Source: Alkalimonas delamerensis (GTDB lineage Bacteria > Pseudomonadota > Gammaproteobacteria > Enterobacterales > Alteromonadaceae). From it: 64,000 nt of DNA. A program made the translations under genes and the position numbers. The stretch covers positions 310,001-374,000 of the forward strand of contig NZ_JAUZVY010000003.1 in NCBI RefSeq assembly GCF_030717955.1. The letters run 5' to 3'. Positions 40,739 to 48,496 of the stretch are shown piece after piece (position 1 is the first letter of the stretch; every line of letters starts with the position of its first letter). Under the pieces are notes generated by a model. It made no database searches. It worked only from the letters and a program-made list of their open reading frames with translations, and had not been told where the DNA came from.

Positions 40739-43366
40739 ATGAGCATGACATCATCCGCTATACGAAGTGCTTTTCTGGATTACTTTGCCAGCAAAGGTCA
40801 CCAGATTGTACCAAGCGCCTCCCTGATCCCTGGCAATGATGCCACCTTGTTGTTTACCAATGCCGGAATGGTGCCTTTTAAAGATGTTTTCTTAGGACAG
40901 GATCCGCGCTCTTACAGCCGGGCGACTTCAGCACAGCGCTGTGTCCGGGCCGGTGGCAAACACAATGATTTGGAAAATGTCGGTTACACCGCCCGTCATC
41001 ACACTTTCTTTGAGATGCTGGGCAACTTTAGTTTTGGCGATTATTTTAAGCAAGAAGCCATTGCTTATGCCTGGGAGTTTCTGACCAAAGAGCTGAAATT
41101 ACCAGCAGAGAAGCTGTTGGTTACGGTGTATGCCAGCGATGATGAAGCCTTTAACATCTGGACGCAGCAGATAGGTGTGCCGGCAGAAAAAGTGATCCGC
41201 ATCGGCGATAATAAAGGGGCGCCCTATGCATCGGATAACTTCTGGGCCATGGGCGATACCGGACCTTGTGGCCCTTGTACCGAAGTGTTTTACGATCACG
41301 GCGAGCACATCTGGGGCGGGCCTCCGGGCAGCCCGGAAGAAGACGGTGACCGTTTTATTGAGATCTGGAACATTGTCTTTATGCAATTTAACCGCCACGC
41401 CGATGGCCGGATGGAGCCTTTGCCAAAACCGAGCGTCGATACCGGCATGGGGCTGGAGCGGATCGCGGCTATTTTGCAAGGGGTGCACAGCAACTACGAG
41501 ATTGATATCTTTCAGGCTCTGATCAAAGCGGCTGCCGAAGCAACCGGAACGCAGGATTTAACCAACAAATCGCTGCGGGTTATCGCCGATCACATCCGCA
41601 GCTGTGCTTTTTTGATGGTGGATGGTGTGCAACCGTCCAATGAAGGCCGGGGCTATGTGCTGCGCCGCATTATTCGCCGCGCCGTTCGCCATGGCCATCA
41701 ACTGGGCGCAGAAGGGGCCTTTTTCCATCAGCTGGTTGCGGCCTTGGTGGCACAAATGGGCGAGGCCTACCCGGAGCTGGCGGCCAAGCAGGCGGTGATT
41801 GAAAAACTGCTGAAAATTGAAGAAGAACAATTTGGCAAAACCTTGCAGCGGGGCTTGAGTATGCTGCAAGAAGCGCTGCAGCAGTTAGAAGGCAAGGTAC
41901 TACCAGGTGACCTGGCGTTTAAACTGTACGACACCTATGGTTTTCCGGTGGATTTGACCAACGATGTGGCGCGGGAGCAGGGCTTCAGTGTCGATCAGGC
42001 AGGCTTTGAAGCCGAAATGGCGCAGCAGCGTCAGCGTGCCCAGCAGGCCAGCCAGTTTGGTGTCGACTACAATGCCCAGCTGAGCAGCAGCCAGATTACT
42101 GACTTTACCGGCTACGAGCAGCAGCATGGCAACGCCAGAGTGCTGGAAATCTTGCGTGATGGTGAGCCGTGCCAGCAACTGGCCGATGGCGACGAAGCTT
42201 TGATCGTGCTGGATCAAACGCCTTTTTATGCCGAGTCGGGTGGTCAGATTGGCGATACCGGCACCCTGACCACGGCCGATGGCAGCATCTTTACCGTGAC
42301 CGACACCATCAAGTTGGGCAAGGCGCATGCGCACAAAGGGAAGCTTGCCGGTCAGCTCGAAGTTGGAGCGACTGTGATGGCGCAAATTGATGACGAGCGT
42401 CGTCAGGCCATCCGGCAAAACCATTCGGCGACCCATCTGGTGCATGCTGCTCTGCGTGCGGTTTTGGGTGAGCATGTAACGCAAAAAGGTTCTCTGGTTG
42501 GCCCAGAGCGTTTCCGTTTTGACTTCTCTCACTACGAAGGCATCTCGGTTGAGCAATTGCAGGCGGTCGAGCAACTGGTCAATCAGCACATTCAGGCCAA
42601 TCACCCGGTGCAAACCGAGTTAATGAGCCTGGAGGCAGCCAAAGCCGCTGGTGCTATGGCGCTCTTTGGTGAGAAGTACGACGACGATGTTCGGGTGCTG
42701 ACCATGAGCCCCTTCTCCGTTGAGCTTTGCGGTGGCACCCATGTGCAGCGTACCGGCGATATTGGTCTCTTTAAAATTGTCTCCGAGGGGGGTATTGCAG
42801 CTGGTGTTCGCCGTATTGAGGCCGTCACCGGCTTGCAGGCGCTCCGTTGGCTCCATCAATTGGAAAGCCAGGCGCATCAGGTCGCCAGTGCCCTGAAAGG
42901 CGATCTGTTCAGCATTGCTGAGCGGGTATTGCAGAGTCAGGAGCGCAGCAAACAGCTGGAAAAAGAGCGGGATCAGTTAAAGCAAAAGCTGGCCAGTCAA
43001 GCAGGGGCCTCTTTATTGGAACAGGTGCAACTGATAGCCGGCAGCAAAGTGCTGGTGACCGAGTTACCGCAGGTCGAGCCAAAAGCCTTGCGTCCTATGC
43101 TGGATGAGCTCAAGCAAAAGCTCGGCTCTGGCATTTTACTGCTGGCAACCGTCAATGACGGCAAAATCAGCTTGATTGCCGGTGTGACACAAGACTTGAC
43201 CCAGAAAGTGCATGCCGGCAAGTTGGTCGGCTGGGCGGCGCAGCAGCTGGGCGGAAAAGGTGGTGGCCGGCCGGACATGGCGCAGGCTGGAGGCACCGAT
43301 ACGGCGGCTCTTGCCGAGGTGTTGCAGCAAAGCTTGCATCAGATTGAGCAGCAACTGTCGGCCTGA
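40739..43366 (+). CDS. alaS: alanyl-tRNA synthetase
   Basis: An 875-residue class II synthetase. The aminoacylation domain includes FTNAGMVPFKDVFLG, HHTFFEMLGNFSFGDYFK and TGMGLERIAA. The editing domain carries the zinc site HSATHLVHAALR and CGGTHVQRTGDIG. The C-Ala domain ends with GGKGGGRPDMAQAGG. AGGA precedes the ATG, nine bases after recX. A strong terminator follows, so csrA has its own promoter in addition to any readthrough. Confidence 0.97.
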   Translation: MSMTSSAIRSAFLDYFASKGHQIVPSASLIPGNDATLLFTNAGMVPFKDVFLGQDPRSYSRATSAQRCVRAGGKHNDLENVGYTARHHTFFEMLGNFSFGDYFKQEAIAYAWEFLTKELKLPAEKLLVTVYASDDEAFNIWTQQIGVPAEKVIRIGDNKGAPYASDNFWAMGDTGPCGPCTEVFYDHGEHIWGGPPGSPEEDGDRFIEIWNIVFMQFNRHADGRMEPLPKPSVDTGMGLERIAAILQGVHSNYEIDIFQALIKAAAEATGTQDLTNKSLRVIADHIRSCAFLMVDGVQPSNEGRGYVLRRIIRRAVRHGHQLGAEGAFFHQLVAALVAQMGEAYPELAAKQAVIEKLLKIEEEQFGKTLQRGLSMLQEALQQLEGKVLPGDLAFKLYDTYGFPVDLTNDVAREQGFSVDQAGFEAEMAQQRQRAQQASQFGVDYNAQLSSSQITDFTGYEQQHGNARVLEILRDGEPCQQLADGDEALIVLDQTPFYAESGGQIGDTGTLTTADGSIFTVTDTIKLGKAHAHKGKLAGQLEVGATVMAQIDDERRQAIRQNHSATHLVHAALRAVLGEHVTQKGSLVGPERFRFDFSHYEGISVEQLQAVEQLVNQHIQANHPVQTELMSLEAAKAAGAMALFGEKYDDDVRVLTMSPFSVELCGGTHVQRTGDIGLFKIVSEGGIAAGVRRIEAVTGLQALRWLHQLESQAHQVASALKGDLFSIAERVLQSQERSKQLEKERDQLKQKLASQAGASLLEQVQLIAGSKVLVTELPQVEPKALRPMLDELKQKLGSGILLLATVNDGKISLIAGVTQDLTQKVHAGKLVGWAAQQLGGKGGGRPDMAQAGGTDTAALAEVLQQSLHQIEQQLSA

Positions 43367-43378
43367 TACTGATCCGAC

Positions 43379-43421
43379 ACAGCCAGTTTGTGGTATTTAT
43401 ACCCACTGGCTGTTGTTTTTT
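43379..43421 (+). terminator. rho-independent terminator of alaS
   Basis: Nine-base arms ACAGCCAGT and ACTGGCTGT enclose a 17-base loop and are followed by TGTTGTTTTTT. It begins 13 bases after the alaS stop. Confidence 0.85.
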
Positions 43422-43612
43422 GCATCATCCTCGCAGCATCTTTGCTACACTGAGTCCGAGGATTCTTGGTGATGCGCAACAACCAGAAAGCTTTTCAGCA
43501 GGAAAACAGTTTGCTTGCTTTTCTTTCGGTAAGCAGCTGAGTTATGATAAGTGACTTTTTCAGGATGCCAGCCTTATAACTGGACCGAAAACAAGGAAAT
43601 AGGAGCAAACGA

Positions 43613-43804
43613 ATGCTAATTCTTACTCGACGGGTTGGTGAAACCTTAATGATTGGTGATGAAGTCACCGTCACTGTGTTGGGCGTCAAAGGAAATCAGG
43701 TACGAATTGGTGTCAATGCACCGAAAGAAGTATCTGTACACCGTGAAGAAATCTACATGCGGATCCAGGCAGAAAAGTCCCCGGACGAGGAAGGCAACGC
43801 CTAG
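43613..43804 (+). CDS. csrA: carbon storage regulator CsrA
   Basis: A 63-residue RNA-binding global regulator that binds GGA motifs in mRNA leaders. It has the full core MLILTRRVGETLMIGDEVTVTVLGVKGNQVRIGVNAPKEVSVHREEIY, including Arg44 of the RNA-binding face and Leu4. AAGGAAATAGGAG precedes the ATG and contains two GGA triplets, which could allow autoregulation. The 246-base region upstream holds the alaS terminator and a TATGAT -10-like element at 43543-43548. Confidence 0.97.
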   Translation: MLILTRRVGETLMIGDEVTVTVLGVKGNQVRIGVNAPKEVSVHREEIYMRIQAEKSPDEEGNA

Positions 43805-43902
43805 AGCCAGCACCTTGCCATGGTGAAACGACCCGATTTGGTGTTCATTTTGGCAGATTGTTTAAAAGGTCGGCAAACAAGCCTGCCCCACCGAAAAATA
43901 GT

Positions 43903-43930
43903 TTGACTTATTTTCCTGAGACTTTAATAT
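43903..43930 (+). promoter_or_regulatory. promoter of the tRNA-Ser/Arg operon
   Basis: TTGACT (43903-43908), a 16-base spacer and TAATAT (43925-43930) are followed by a GC-rich discriminator (ACGCCGC). This is typical of stringently controlled stable RNA promoters. The first tRNA begins at 43950. Confidence 0.6.
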
Positions 43931-43949
43931 ACACGCCGCAACACAGCGC

Positions 43950-44039
43950 GGAGAAATGGCCGAGTGGCTGAAGGCGCACCCCTGCTAAGGGTGTATAGGG
44001 GAAACTCTATCGAGGGTTCGAATCCCTCTTTCTCCGCCA
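43950..44039 (+). tRNA. tRNA-Ser (anticodon GCU)
   Basis: A 90-base class II tRNA with acceptor GGAGAAA/TTTCTCC, D-arm, anticodon loop CTGCTAA, a long variable arm, T-arm GGTTCGAATCC and encoded CCA. It is the E. coli serV equivalent, next to csrA as in enterics. Confidence 0.97.
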
Positions 44040-44053
44040 TTTTTTATTGAATT

Positions 44054-44130
44054 GGACGCGTAGCTCAGCTGGATAGAGTACTCGGCTACGAACCGAGCGG
44101 TCGGAGGTTCGAATCCTCCCGCGTCCGCCA
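44054..44130 (+). tRNA. tRNA-Arg (anticodon ACG), copy 1
   Basis: A 77-base tRNA with acceptor GGACGCG/CGCGTCC, anticodon loop CTACGAA, T-arm GGTTCGAATCC and encoded CCA. The A34 is expected to be edited to inosine by TadA. It is 15 bases from tRNA-Ser, so they form one transcript. Confidence 0.97.
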
Positions 44131-44161
44131 TTCAATAAAAACTGTGTGCAAAACGATTTAA

Positions 44162-44238
44162 GGACGCGTAGCTCAGCTGGATAGAGTACTCGGCTACGAA
44201 CCGAGCGGTCGGAGGTTCGAATCCTCCCGCGTCCGCCA
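44162..44238 (+). tRNA. tRNA-Arg (anticodon ACG), copy 2
   Basis: Identical over its 77 bases to copy 1, with a 31-base spacer between them. This is a smaller version of the E. coli argQZYV array. Confidence 0.97.
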
Positions 44239-44247
44239 TATCCGAAG

Positions 44248-44280
44248 AAACCCGCTTAGGTGAAAGCCTAAGTGGGTTTT
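44248..44280 (+). terminator. rho-independent terminator of the tRNA operon
   Basis: AAACCCGCTTAGG pairs with CCTAAGTGGGTTT around a short loop (TGAAAG) and is followed by T residues. It separates the tRNA unit from the pqiA leader. Confidence 0.9.
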
Positions 44281-44317
44281 GTCGTTTAAGCGCTATGCTG
44301 CATTAGCGGGAGGGTGA

Positions 44318-44385
44318 GAAGCTCCGTAGGTTCGACTGATTTGCCGGGAGCAAATCAGGACAGCTTCAGCTGGCCTTTGATTTGC
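44318..44385 (+). promoter_or_regulatory. pqiA leader with two mutually exclusive hairpins
   Basis: Hairpin A pairs CTGATTTGC (44336-44344) with GCAAATCAG (44350-44358) around CGGGA, nine perfect pairs, and can be enclosed by GAAGCT (44318-44323) with AGCTTC (44362-44367). Hairpin B uses the same GCAAATCA to pair with a second TGATTTGC (44378-44385). It continues inward through GG:CC and CAGC:GCTG to a TTCA loop, for about 14 pairs. Both cannot form at once. This is the form of an attenuator or riboswitch leader, though a repetitive palindromic element is also possible. Confidence 0.5.
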
Positions 44386-44410
44386 ATCCTCTTTGGAGCC
44401 ATGCTATTAG

Positions 44411-44437
44411 ATCCTTCCAAGCCCAAGGATTTTTTTT
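44411..44437 (+). terminator. terminator-like hairpin three bases before the pqiA start
   Basis: ATCCTT (44411-44416) pairs with AAGGAT (44425-44430) around CCAAGCCC and is followed by eight Ts. The only ribosome-binding sequence for pqiA, AAGGA, is inside the right arm. Formation of this hairpin would both terminate transcription and hide the ribosome binding site. Confidence 0.6.
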
Positions 44438-44440
44438 GCT

Positions 44441-45775
44441 ATGGTGAGCCCCGATTACCAATTGCTGGACGATGGAGCGCTGCAACAGCCTGACAGCGAC
44501 TCCGAATTGGTGCTCTGCCGCTATTGCGATCTGTTGCAACAGCTGCCTGAGCTGCAGCCTGGCCAGGAAGCGCATTGCAGCCAGTGTGGCCATCAACTCG
44601 ACAGTCGTCATCCCCAGCCGATTCTACGACCGGTTCTCTTTGCCAGCAGTGCCCTTTTTATGCTGGTGTTGACCAACCTGTTTCCTTTTATCAGCATGCG
44701 GGCGGCAGGAACGCAGCAGCAAATGAGTTTTCTGGACACCTCATCGGTGCTTTTTGCCGTGCATCATCCGGCTCTGGCGGTGCTGGTGTGGCTGTTTATC
44801 CAGGCGATCCCGGCATTTTGTATGCTGGCGGTTATTTACCTGAAGCTTGGCATGATCTGGCGACTGCCTGCCCGGATGTGGATGGCTCGCGTGCTCTTTA
44901 TGCTAAAGCCCTGGAGCATGGTGGATATCTTCTTAATTGGTTTGTTGGTGAGCTTTGTCAAGCTGGCCAGTCATGGGGATTTGGCGCTGGGACTGAGCTT
45001 TTGGGCTTTTTGTCTATTTTGCCTGTTGCACCTGCGAACTTTTCAGGTGATCGATCGCCGTGAAATGTGGGCCCGCATTGCGCCGAATCCTAAGCCTTTG
45101 TTGCAGGCAACCCCCGGCTTATCAGGAAAATCGCAGCAATTGAAAGTCTGTGGTTGTTGCACAGCTCTGGTTCCCTGGAGCCAAAAGCAGTGCAGTCGTT
45201 GCGGCGATCGGGTGCATGGCCGTTTACCATCCAGCATTCAGAAAACACTGGCATTGACTAGCACGGCAGCTATTCTTTATCTACCGGCCAACATTTATCC
45301 CATTATGATCACGGTGTCGATGGGCCAGGAAACCCACTCAACCATCGTCAGTGGCATCCGGTTACTCTGGCAGGACGGTGCTTATCCGGTAGCTGTGATC
45401 ATTGCCCTGGCCAGTGTGGTGATTCCGGTGGTCAAAATCCTGGTGCTGTATTGGCTCTGTTTCCTGGTGATGCAAGGGCAAAGCTTACGCCAGAGAGGGT
45501 CGACATTGGTGTTTCGTTGGGTCGACTGGATCGGGCGCTGGTCGATGGTTGATGTGCTGGTGGTTGCTATTCTGGCCGCTTTGGTGCGGTTTGAGTTGTT
45601 AATGAGCGTCTACCCGGGGCCCGCTGCTTTTACTTTTGCCGCTGTGGTGATTATCACCATGTTGGCTGCCTTGAGTTTTGATCCCCGTTTACTCTGGGAT
45701 GCAACCCTCAACAAACCGTCTTCAGACCCAAGCAAACACAACCAGGACAGTCCTTTGATGGAGCAACAAACGTGA
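44441..45775 (+). CDS. pqiA: paraquat-inducible protein PqiA-like membrane protein
   Basis: A 444-residue inner membrane protein made of two similar halves. Each half has a zinc ribbon (CRYCDLLQQLP with CSQCG; CGCCTALVP with CSRCG) followed by about four transmembrane helices. The halves share motifs such as FPFISM, LPANIYPIM and WSMVDVLVVAILAALV. PqiA is thought to support the PqiB tunnel in lipid traffic between the membranes. The start at 44441 sits directly behind a terminator-like hairpin. The next gene overlaps by four bases. Confidence 0.93.
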   Translation: MVSPDYQLLDDGALQQPDSDSELVLCRYCDLLQQLPELQPGQEAHCSQCGHQLDSRHPQPILRPVLFASSALFMLVLTNLFPFISMRAAGTQQQMSFLDTSSVLFAVHHPALAVLVWLFIQAIPAFCMLAVIYLKLGMIWRLPARMWMARVLFMLKPWSMVDIFLIGLLVSFVKLASHGDLALGLSFWAFCLFCLLHLRTFQVIDRREMWARIAPNPKPLLQATPGLSGKSQQLKVCGCCTALVPWSQKQCSRCGDRVHGRLPSSIQKTLALTSTAAILYLPANIYPIMITVSMGQETHSTIVSGIRLLWQDGAYPVAVIIALASVVIPVVKILVLYWLCFLVMQGQSLRQRGSTLVFRWVDWIGRWSMVDVLVVAILAALVRFELLMSVYPGPAAFTFAAVVIITMLAALSFDPRLLWDATLNKPSSDPSKHNQDSPLMEQQT

Positions 45776-47415
45776 CAACAGAGCAATGGCGCCAGGCCAG
45801 CATTCAACCGATTAAGCAGTGGTCGCCCATTTGGATCGTGCCTTTGGCTGCCATTGGTATCGGCATCTGGATGCTGTACTACAGTTATCAGAATCAGGGA
45901 CCGACCGTTATCCTGATTGCTCCTCATGCGGAGGGCATTGTTGCCGGCAAAACCCAGGTGAAAAGTCGCAGTGTCGATGTCGGCCAGGTGGTGCGCGTTG
46001 ATTTAACGCCGGATCTGAAACAAGTTGAAATCCAGGTGCGAATGCGGCCGGATACCGAGCCTTTGCTCAATGCCGAGTCGCAGTTTTGGGTGGTGCGGCC
46101 TCAAGTCAGCCGCTCGGGTATTACCGGTTTGAATACCTTGCTCTCCGGCGCTTACATTGAGTTGCTGCCGGGCGAGTCCGGCCAACAGGTGTTGCACCAT
46201 AACCTGCTGGATACGCCGCCGGTGGCCTCGGCAGAGGCCGCTGGAATTCGCATCCGGTTACGGACTGAAGATACCGGTGTTCTCTCGGTCGGGGATCCGG
46301 TGTTGTATCGCGGTTACGAGGTCGGTACCGTTGAGCAAAGTCTGTTTGATATGGATGAACGGCAAATGCTGTATCAGCTGTTTATTCGAGCGCCTTACGA
46401 TCGGCTGGTTACCGAAAACGTCCGTTTTTGGCAGGCCAGTGGGGTCAGTTTTGAGTTAACACCCGATGGCGTTAGGGTGGAGTTGGCCTCCATTGCCAGT
46501 TTGATCAGTGGTGGCGTCAGTTTTGAAGTGCTGGAGGGCTGGCCGGCTGGCGAGCGGGTGGCATCGGACACCGAGTTTGCACTTTTCCCGAATAAAAGCA
46601 GCATTCACGAAGGGATGTACAGCCAGTTTGTTGAGTACGTACTGTTCTTTGAGGAGTCAGTGCGGGGGTTAAAACCCGGTGCCCCGGTGGAGTATCGGGG
46701 AGTCCGCGTTGGCACTGTGGTCAGCGTGCCTTTCTTCTTTTCGATGGGACATCCGCTGCAAACATCGCTGGATCAAGGCGTGCCGGTCCTGGTACGGGTA
46801 GAGACCGGCCGGCTGGCCGACAACATCAGCATTGAGCAAGTGCAACAGCAGCTGCAACAAGGTGCCGAGCAGGGGCTAAGAGCTATCTTAAAGACCAGCA
46901 GCTTACTAACCGGCGGCCTCTACATCGATCTTGATATGGTCGAGGAGCCAGAAGCCCCCTGGCAAGCAACCGAGTACGCTGGTTACCGGGTCTTGCCAAC
47001 GGCCCGGGGCGGTCTTAGCAATATTGAGCAAAAAGTGCTGATGGCGCTGGAAAAAATGATTCAGCTGCCGGTAGAGCCTTTGCTGGAAGAGGGCACCCAA
47101 ACGCTGGCACAGGCAACAGCAGTGATGGCTGAGATGGAACAGGTTATGCGCCAGCTGGAAGGTTATTTGGGCCAGCCCGCGCTGCAGCAGGTTCCTGATC
47201 AACTCAATGACAGTTTGCAGCAGCTGCAGCTGGTGCTGCAGTCGCTGGGGCCAGAGTCGGAAGCTCAGCAGCGTCTGACCAGCAATTTGCAGCAATTTGA
47301 ACAGCTGCAGCGTGATTTGCAACCCTTGCTGCAGACGCTGAATCAGCGCAGCAATGCACTTATTTTCCAGGCCAAACCATCGGCCGATCCTGAACCAAGG
47401 AAAGCCAGACCATGA
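45772..47415 (+). CDS. pqiB: PqiB, MCE-domain intermembrane lipid transport protein
   Basis: A 547-residue protein with one N-terminal membrane helix (about residues 20-40) and three MCE domains (about 43-135, 160-250 and 285-395). They are recognisable from repeated GLKPGAPVEYRGVRVGTV-like strands. A long glutamine- and leucine-rich coiled-coil C-terminus (about 420-530) follows. In E. coli PqiB hexamers form a needle that spans the periplasm and carries lipid. It starts with GTG overlapping the pqiA stop (GTGA) and has GGAG upstream. pqiC overlaps its end. Confidence 0.94.
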   Translation: MTTEQWRQASIQPIKQWSPIWIVPLAAIGIGIWMLYYSYQNQGPTVILIAPHAEGIVAGKTQVKSRSVDVGQVVRVDLTPDLKQVEIQVRMRPDTEPLLNAESQFWVVRPQVSRSGITGLNTLLSGAYIELLPGESGQQVLHHNLLDTPPVASAEAAGIRIRLRTEDTGVLSVGDPVLYRGYEVGTVEQSLFDMDERQMLYQLFIRAPYDRLVTENVRFWQASGVSFELTPDGVRVELASIASLISGGVSFEVLEGWPAGERVASDTEFALFPNKSSIHEGMYSQFVEYVLFFEESVRGLKPGAPVEYRGVRVGTVVSVPFFFSMGHPLQTSLDQGVPVLVRVETGRLADNISIEQVQQQLQQGAEQGLRAILKTSSLLTGGLYIDLDMVEEPEAPWQATEYAGYRVLPTARGGLSNIEQKVLMALEKMIQLPVEPLLEEGTQTLAQATAVMAEMEQVMRQLEGYLGQPALQQVPDQLNDSLQQLQLVLQSLGPESEAQQRLTSNLQQFEQLQRDLQPLLQTLNQRSNALIFQAKPSADPEPRKARP

Positions 47416-47984
47416 GAGTTCTGTTATTGAGCTGTTTTTTGCTATTGATCATGGCGTGTTCGCAGCCAGGGGTGCAGATTCGTTATTATCAGCTCCCTTA
47501 TCCGGAGGGGATACCGGCAGCTACGGCGCAGTTTGCCCCTGAACAGGTACTGGTGCTGCATGGGATTCAACTGGCACCTTTTTTAAAACAACGCGGCATT
47601 GTGTATCAAAACAGCGCCACCGAGCTGACGGTCGCCCGACAGCACCTGTGGGCGGACGATTTGGCCAGTCAGTTGGAGCGTCAATTGCGGTTGCAGTTGG
47701 CCGTGTCGGCGCCAGAGTGGCAGTTGTCACCAGCTCCGGATAAGCATGGCGTCCAATTGCAGATCCGGGTGGATAGACTGGTTGGCTTGCCGGATGGTCA
47801 CGCTCTTTTGAGCGGGGATTACCGCTTGTCCGATGGGCAGCGCAGTCAGCAACACAGTTTTGTGATTCGCCGTCCATTGCAGGATGATGGTTATCCGGCA
47901 CTGGTCGAAGCGATGGCAGCCAGTTGGCAGCAACTCAATCAGCAAGTGGCTGAGCAGCTGAAGCTTTGGGTAAAAAATGACTAA
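47412..47984 (+). CDS. pqiC: outer-membrane lipoprotein PqiC
   Basis: A 190-residue lipoprotein with lipobox LLLIMAC (acylated Cys16) and an ABC-type transport auxiliary (DUF330) domain: YYQLPYP, VLVLHGIQLAPFLKQRGIVYQ and LWADDLASQLERQLRLQL. PqiC anchors the tip of the PqiB needle to the outer membrane. Coupled to pqiB by a four-base ATGA overlap. No terminator is visible after it. Confidence 0.9.
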   Translation: MRVLLLSCFLLLIMACSQPGVQIRYYQLPYPEGIPAATAQFAPEQVLVLHGIQLAPFLKQRGIVYQNSATELTVARQHLWADDLASQLERQLRLQLAVSAPEWQLSPAPDKHGVQLQIRVDRLVGLPDGHALLSGDYRLSDGQRSQQHSFVIRRPLQDDGYPALVEAMAASWQQLNQQVAEQLKLWVKND

Positions 47985-48035
47985 AAATGACAGAAATCTG
48001 CTTACTTTTGCATTTTGCTGGTTTAGAATGGCTTT

Positions 48036-48067
48036 GGATGTCTGGACGTAAAAGTGTTTATACGTTT
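48036..48067 (+). promoter_or_regulatory. MET-box-like tandem 8-mer array upstream of oadGAB
   Basis: Four adjacent 8-mers, GGATGTCT, GGACGTAA, AAGTGTTT and ATACGTTT, match the MetJ consensus at 6, 5, 4 and 6 of 8 positions in one register. The array lies about 170 bases before oadG in the 254-base spacer after pqiC, in the position expected of a promoter-proximal operator. The fit is weaker than the metA array and could be fortuitous. The rest of the spacer shows no gene. Confidence 0.35.
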
Positions 48068-48238
48068 GTGGATTCATGCTATCTATAGCAGTTATCACAG
48101 AGCTGAATTGTCGCTTTGGGGCAGAATCCGCATAATGCATGCAATGCCAAAGTGAACGCATATGATGTTATGCAAATGAATCTGTTGTGGTTTTAGGGCC
48201 ATTTCTGGCGCTGGAGCGGTACAGTGAAAGGGGGAATT

Positions 48239-48484
48239 ATGTCGGTCAATCAGATGCTGCAACAAGCGGCCGAGCTTATGGCTATTGGGATGGCAACGGT
48301 CTTTGTTTTTTTGACGCTGTTGGTCATCATTATCCAATTGATGAGCTTGAGTGTACGTCGATTCTTCCCCAGCAAAAAAAATAGCCCAACCACGGTCGAG
48401 CTGGTGGAGTCGGATGCCATCTCACCCAAAGTGGTCGCCGCCATTACGGCTGCTGTTCATCAACACCGGCAGCAACAATTATAA
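48239..48484 (+). CDS. oadG: oxaloacetate decarboxylase gamma subunit
   Basis: An 81-residue protein with one transmembrane helix (about 15-38) and a charged, proline-containing C-terminal tail that binds the alpha subunit and carries the zinc-binding region. Identity rests on size, topology and its place before oadA and oadB. The ATG at 48239 is preceded by AAAGGGGG; a GTG five codons earlier is less likely. Twelve bases separate it from oadA. Confidence 0.88.
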   Translation: MSVNQMLQQAAELMAIGMATVFVFLTLLVIIIQLMSLSVRRFFPSKKNSPTTVELVESDAISPKVVAAITAAVHQHRQQQL

Positions 48485-48496
48485 AAGAGGACGGTT

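Noticed and set aside
44318..44385. A decayed tRNA gene after the tRNA-Arg copies
   Set aside because: A GGTTCGA string is present, but no acceptor or anticodon arms can be drawn; the palindromes fit a leader or repeat instead.
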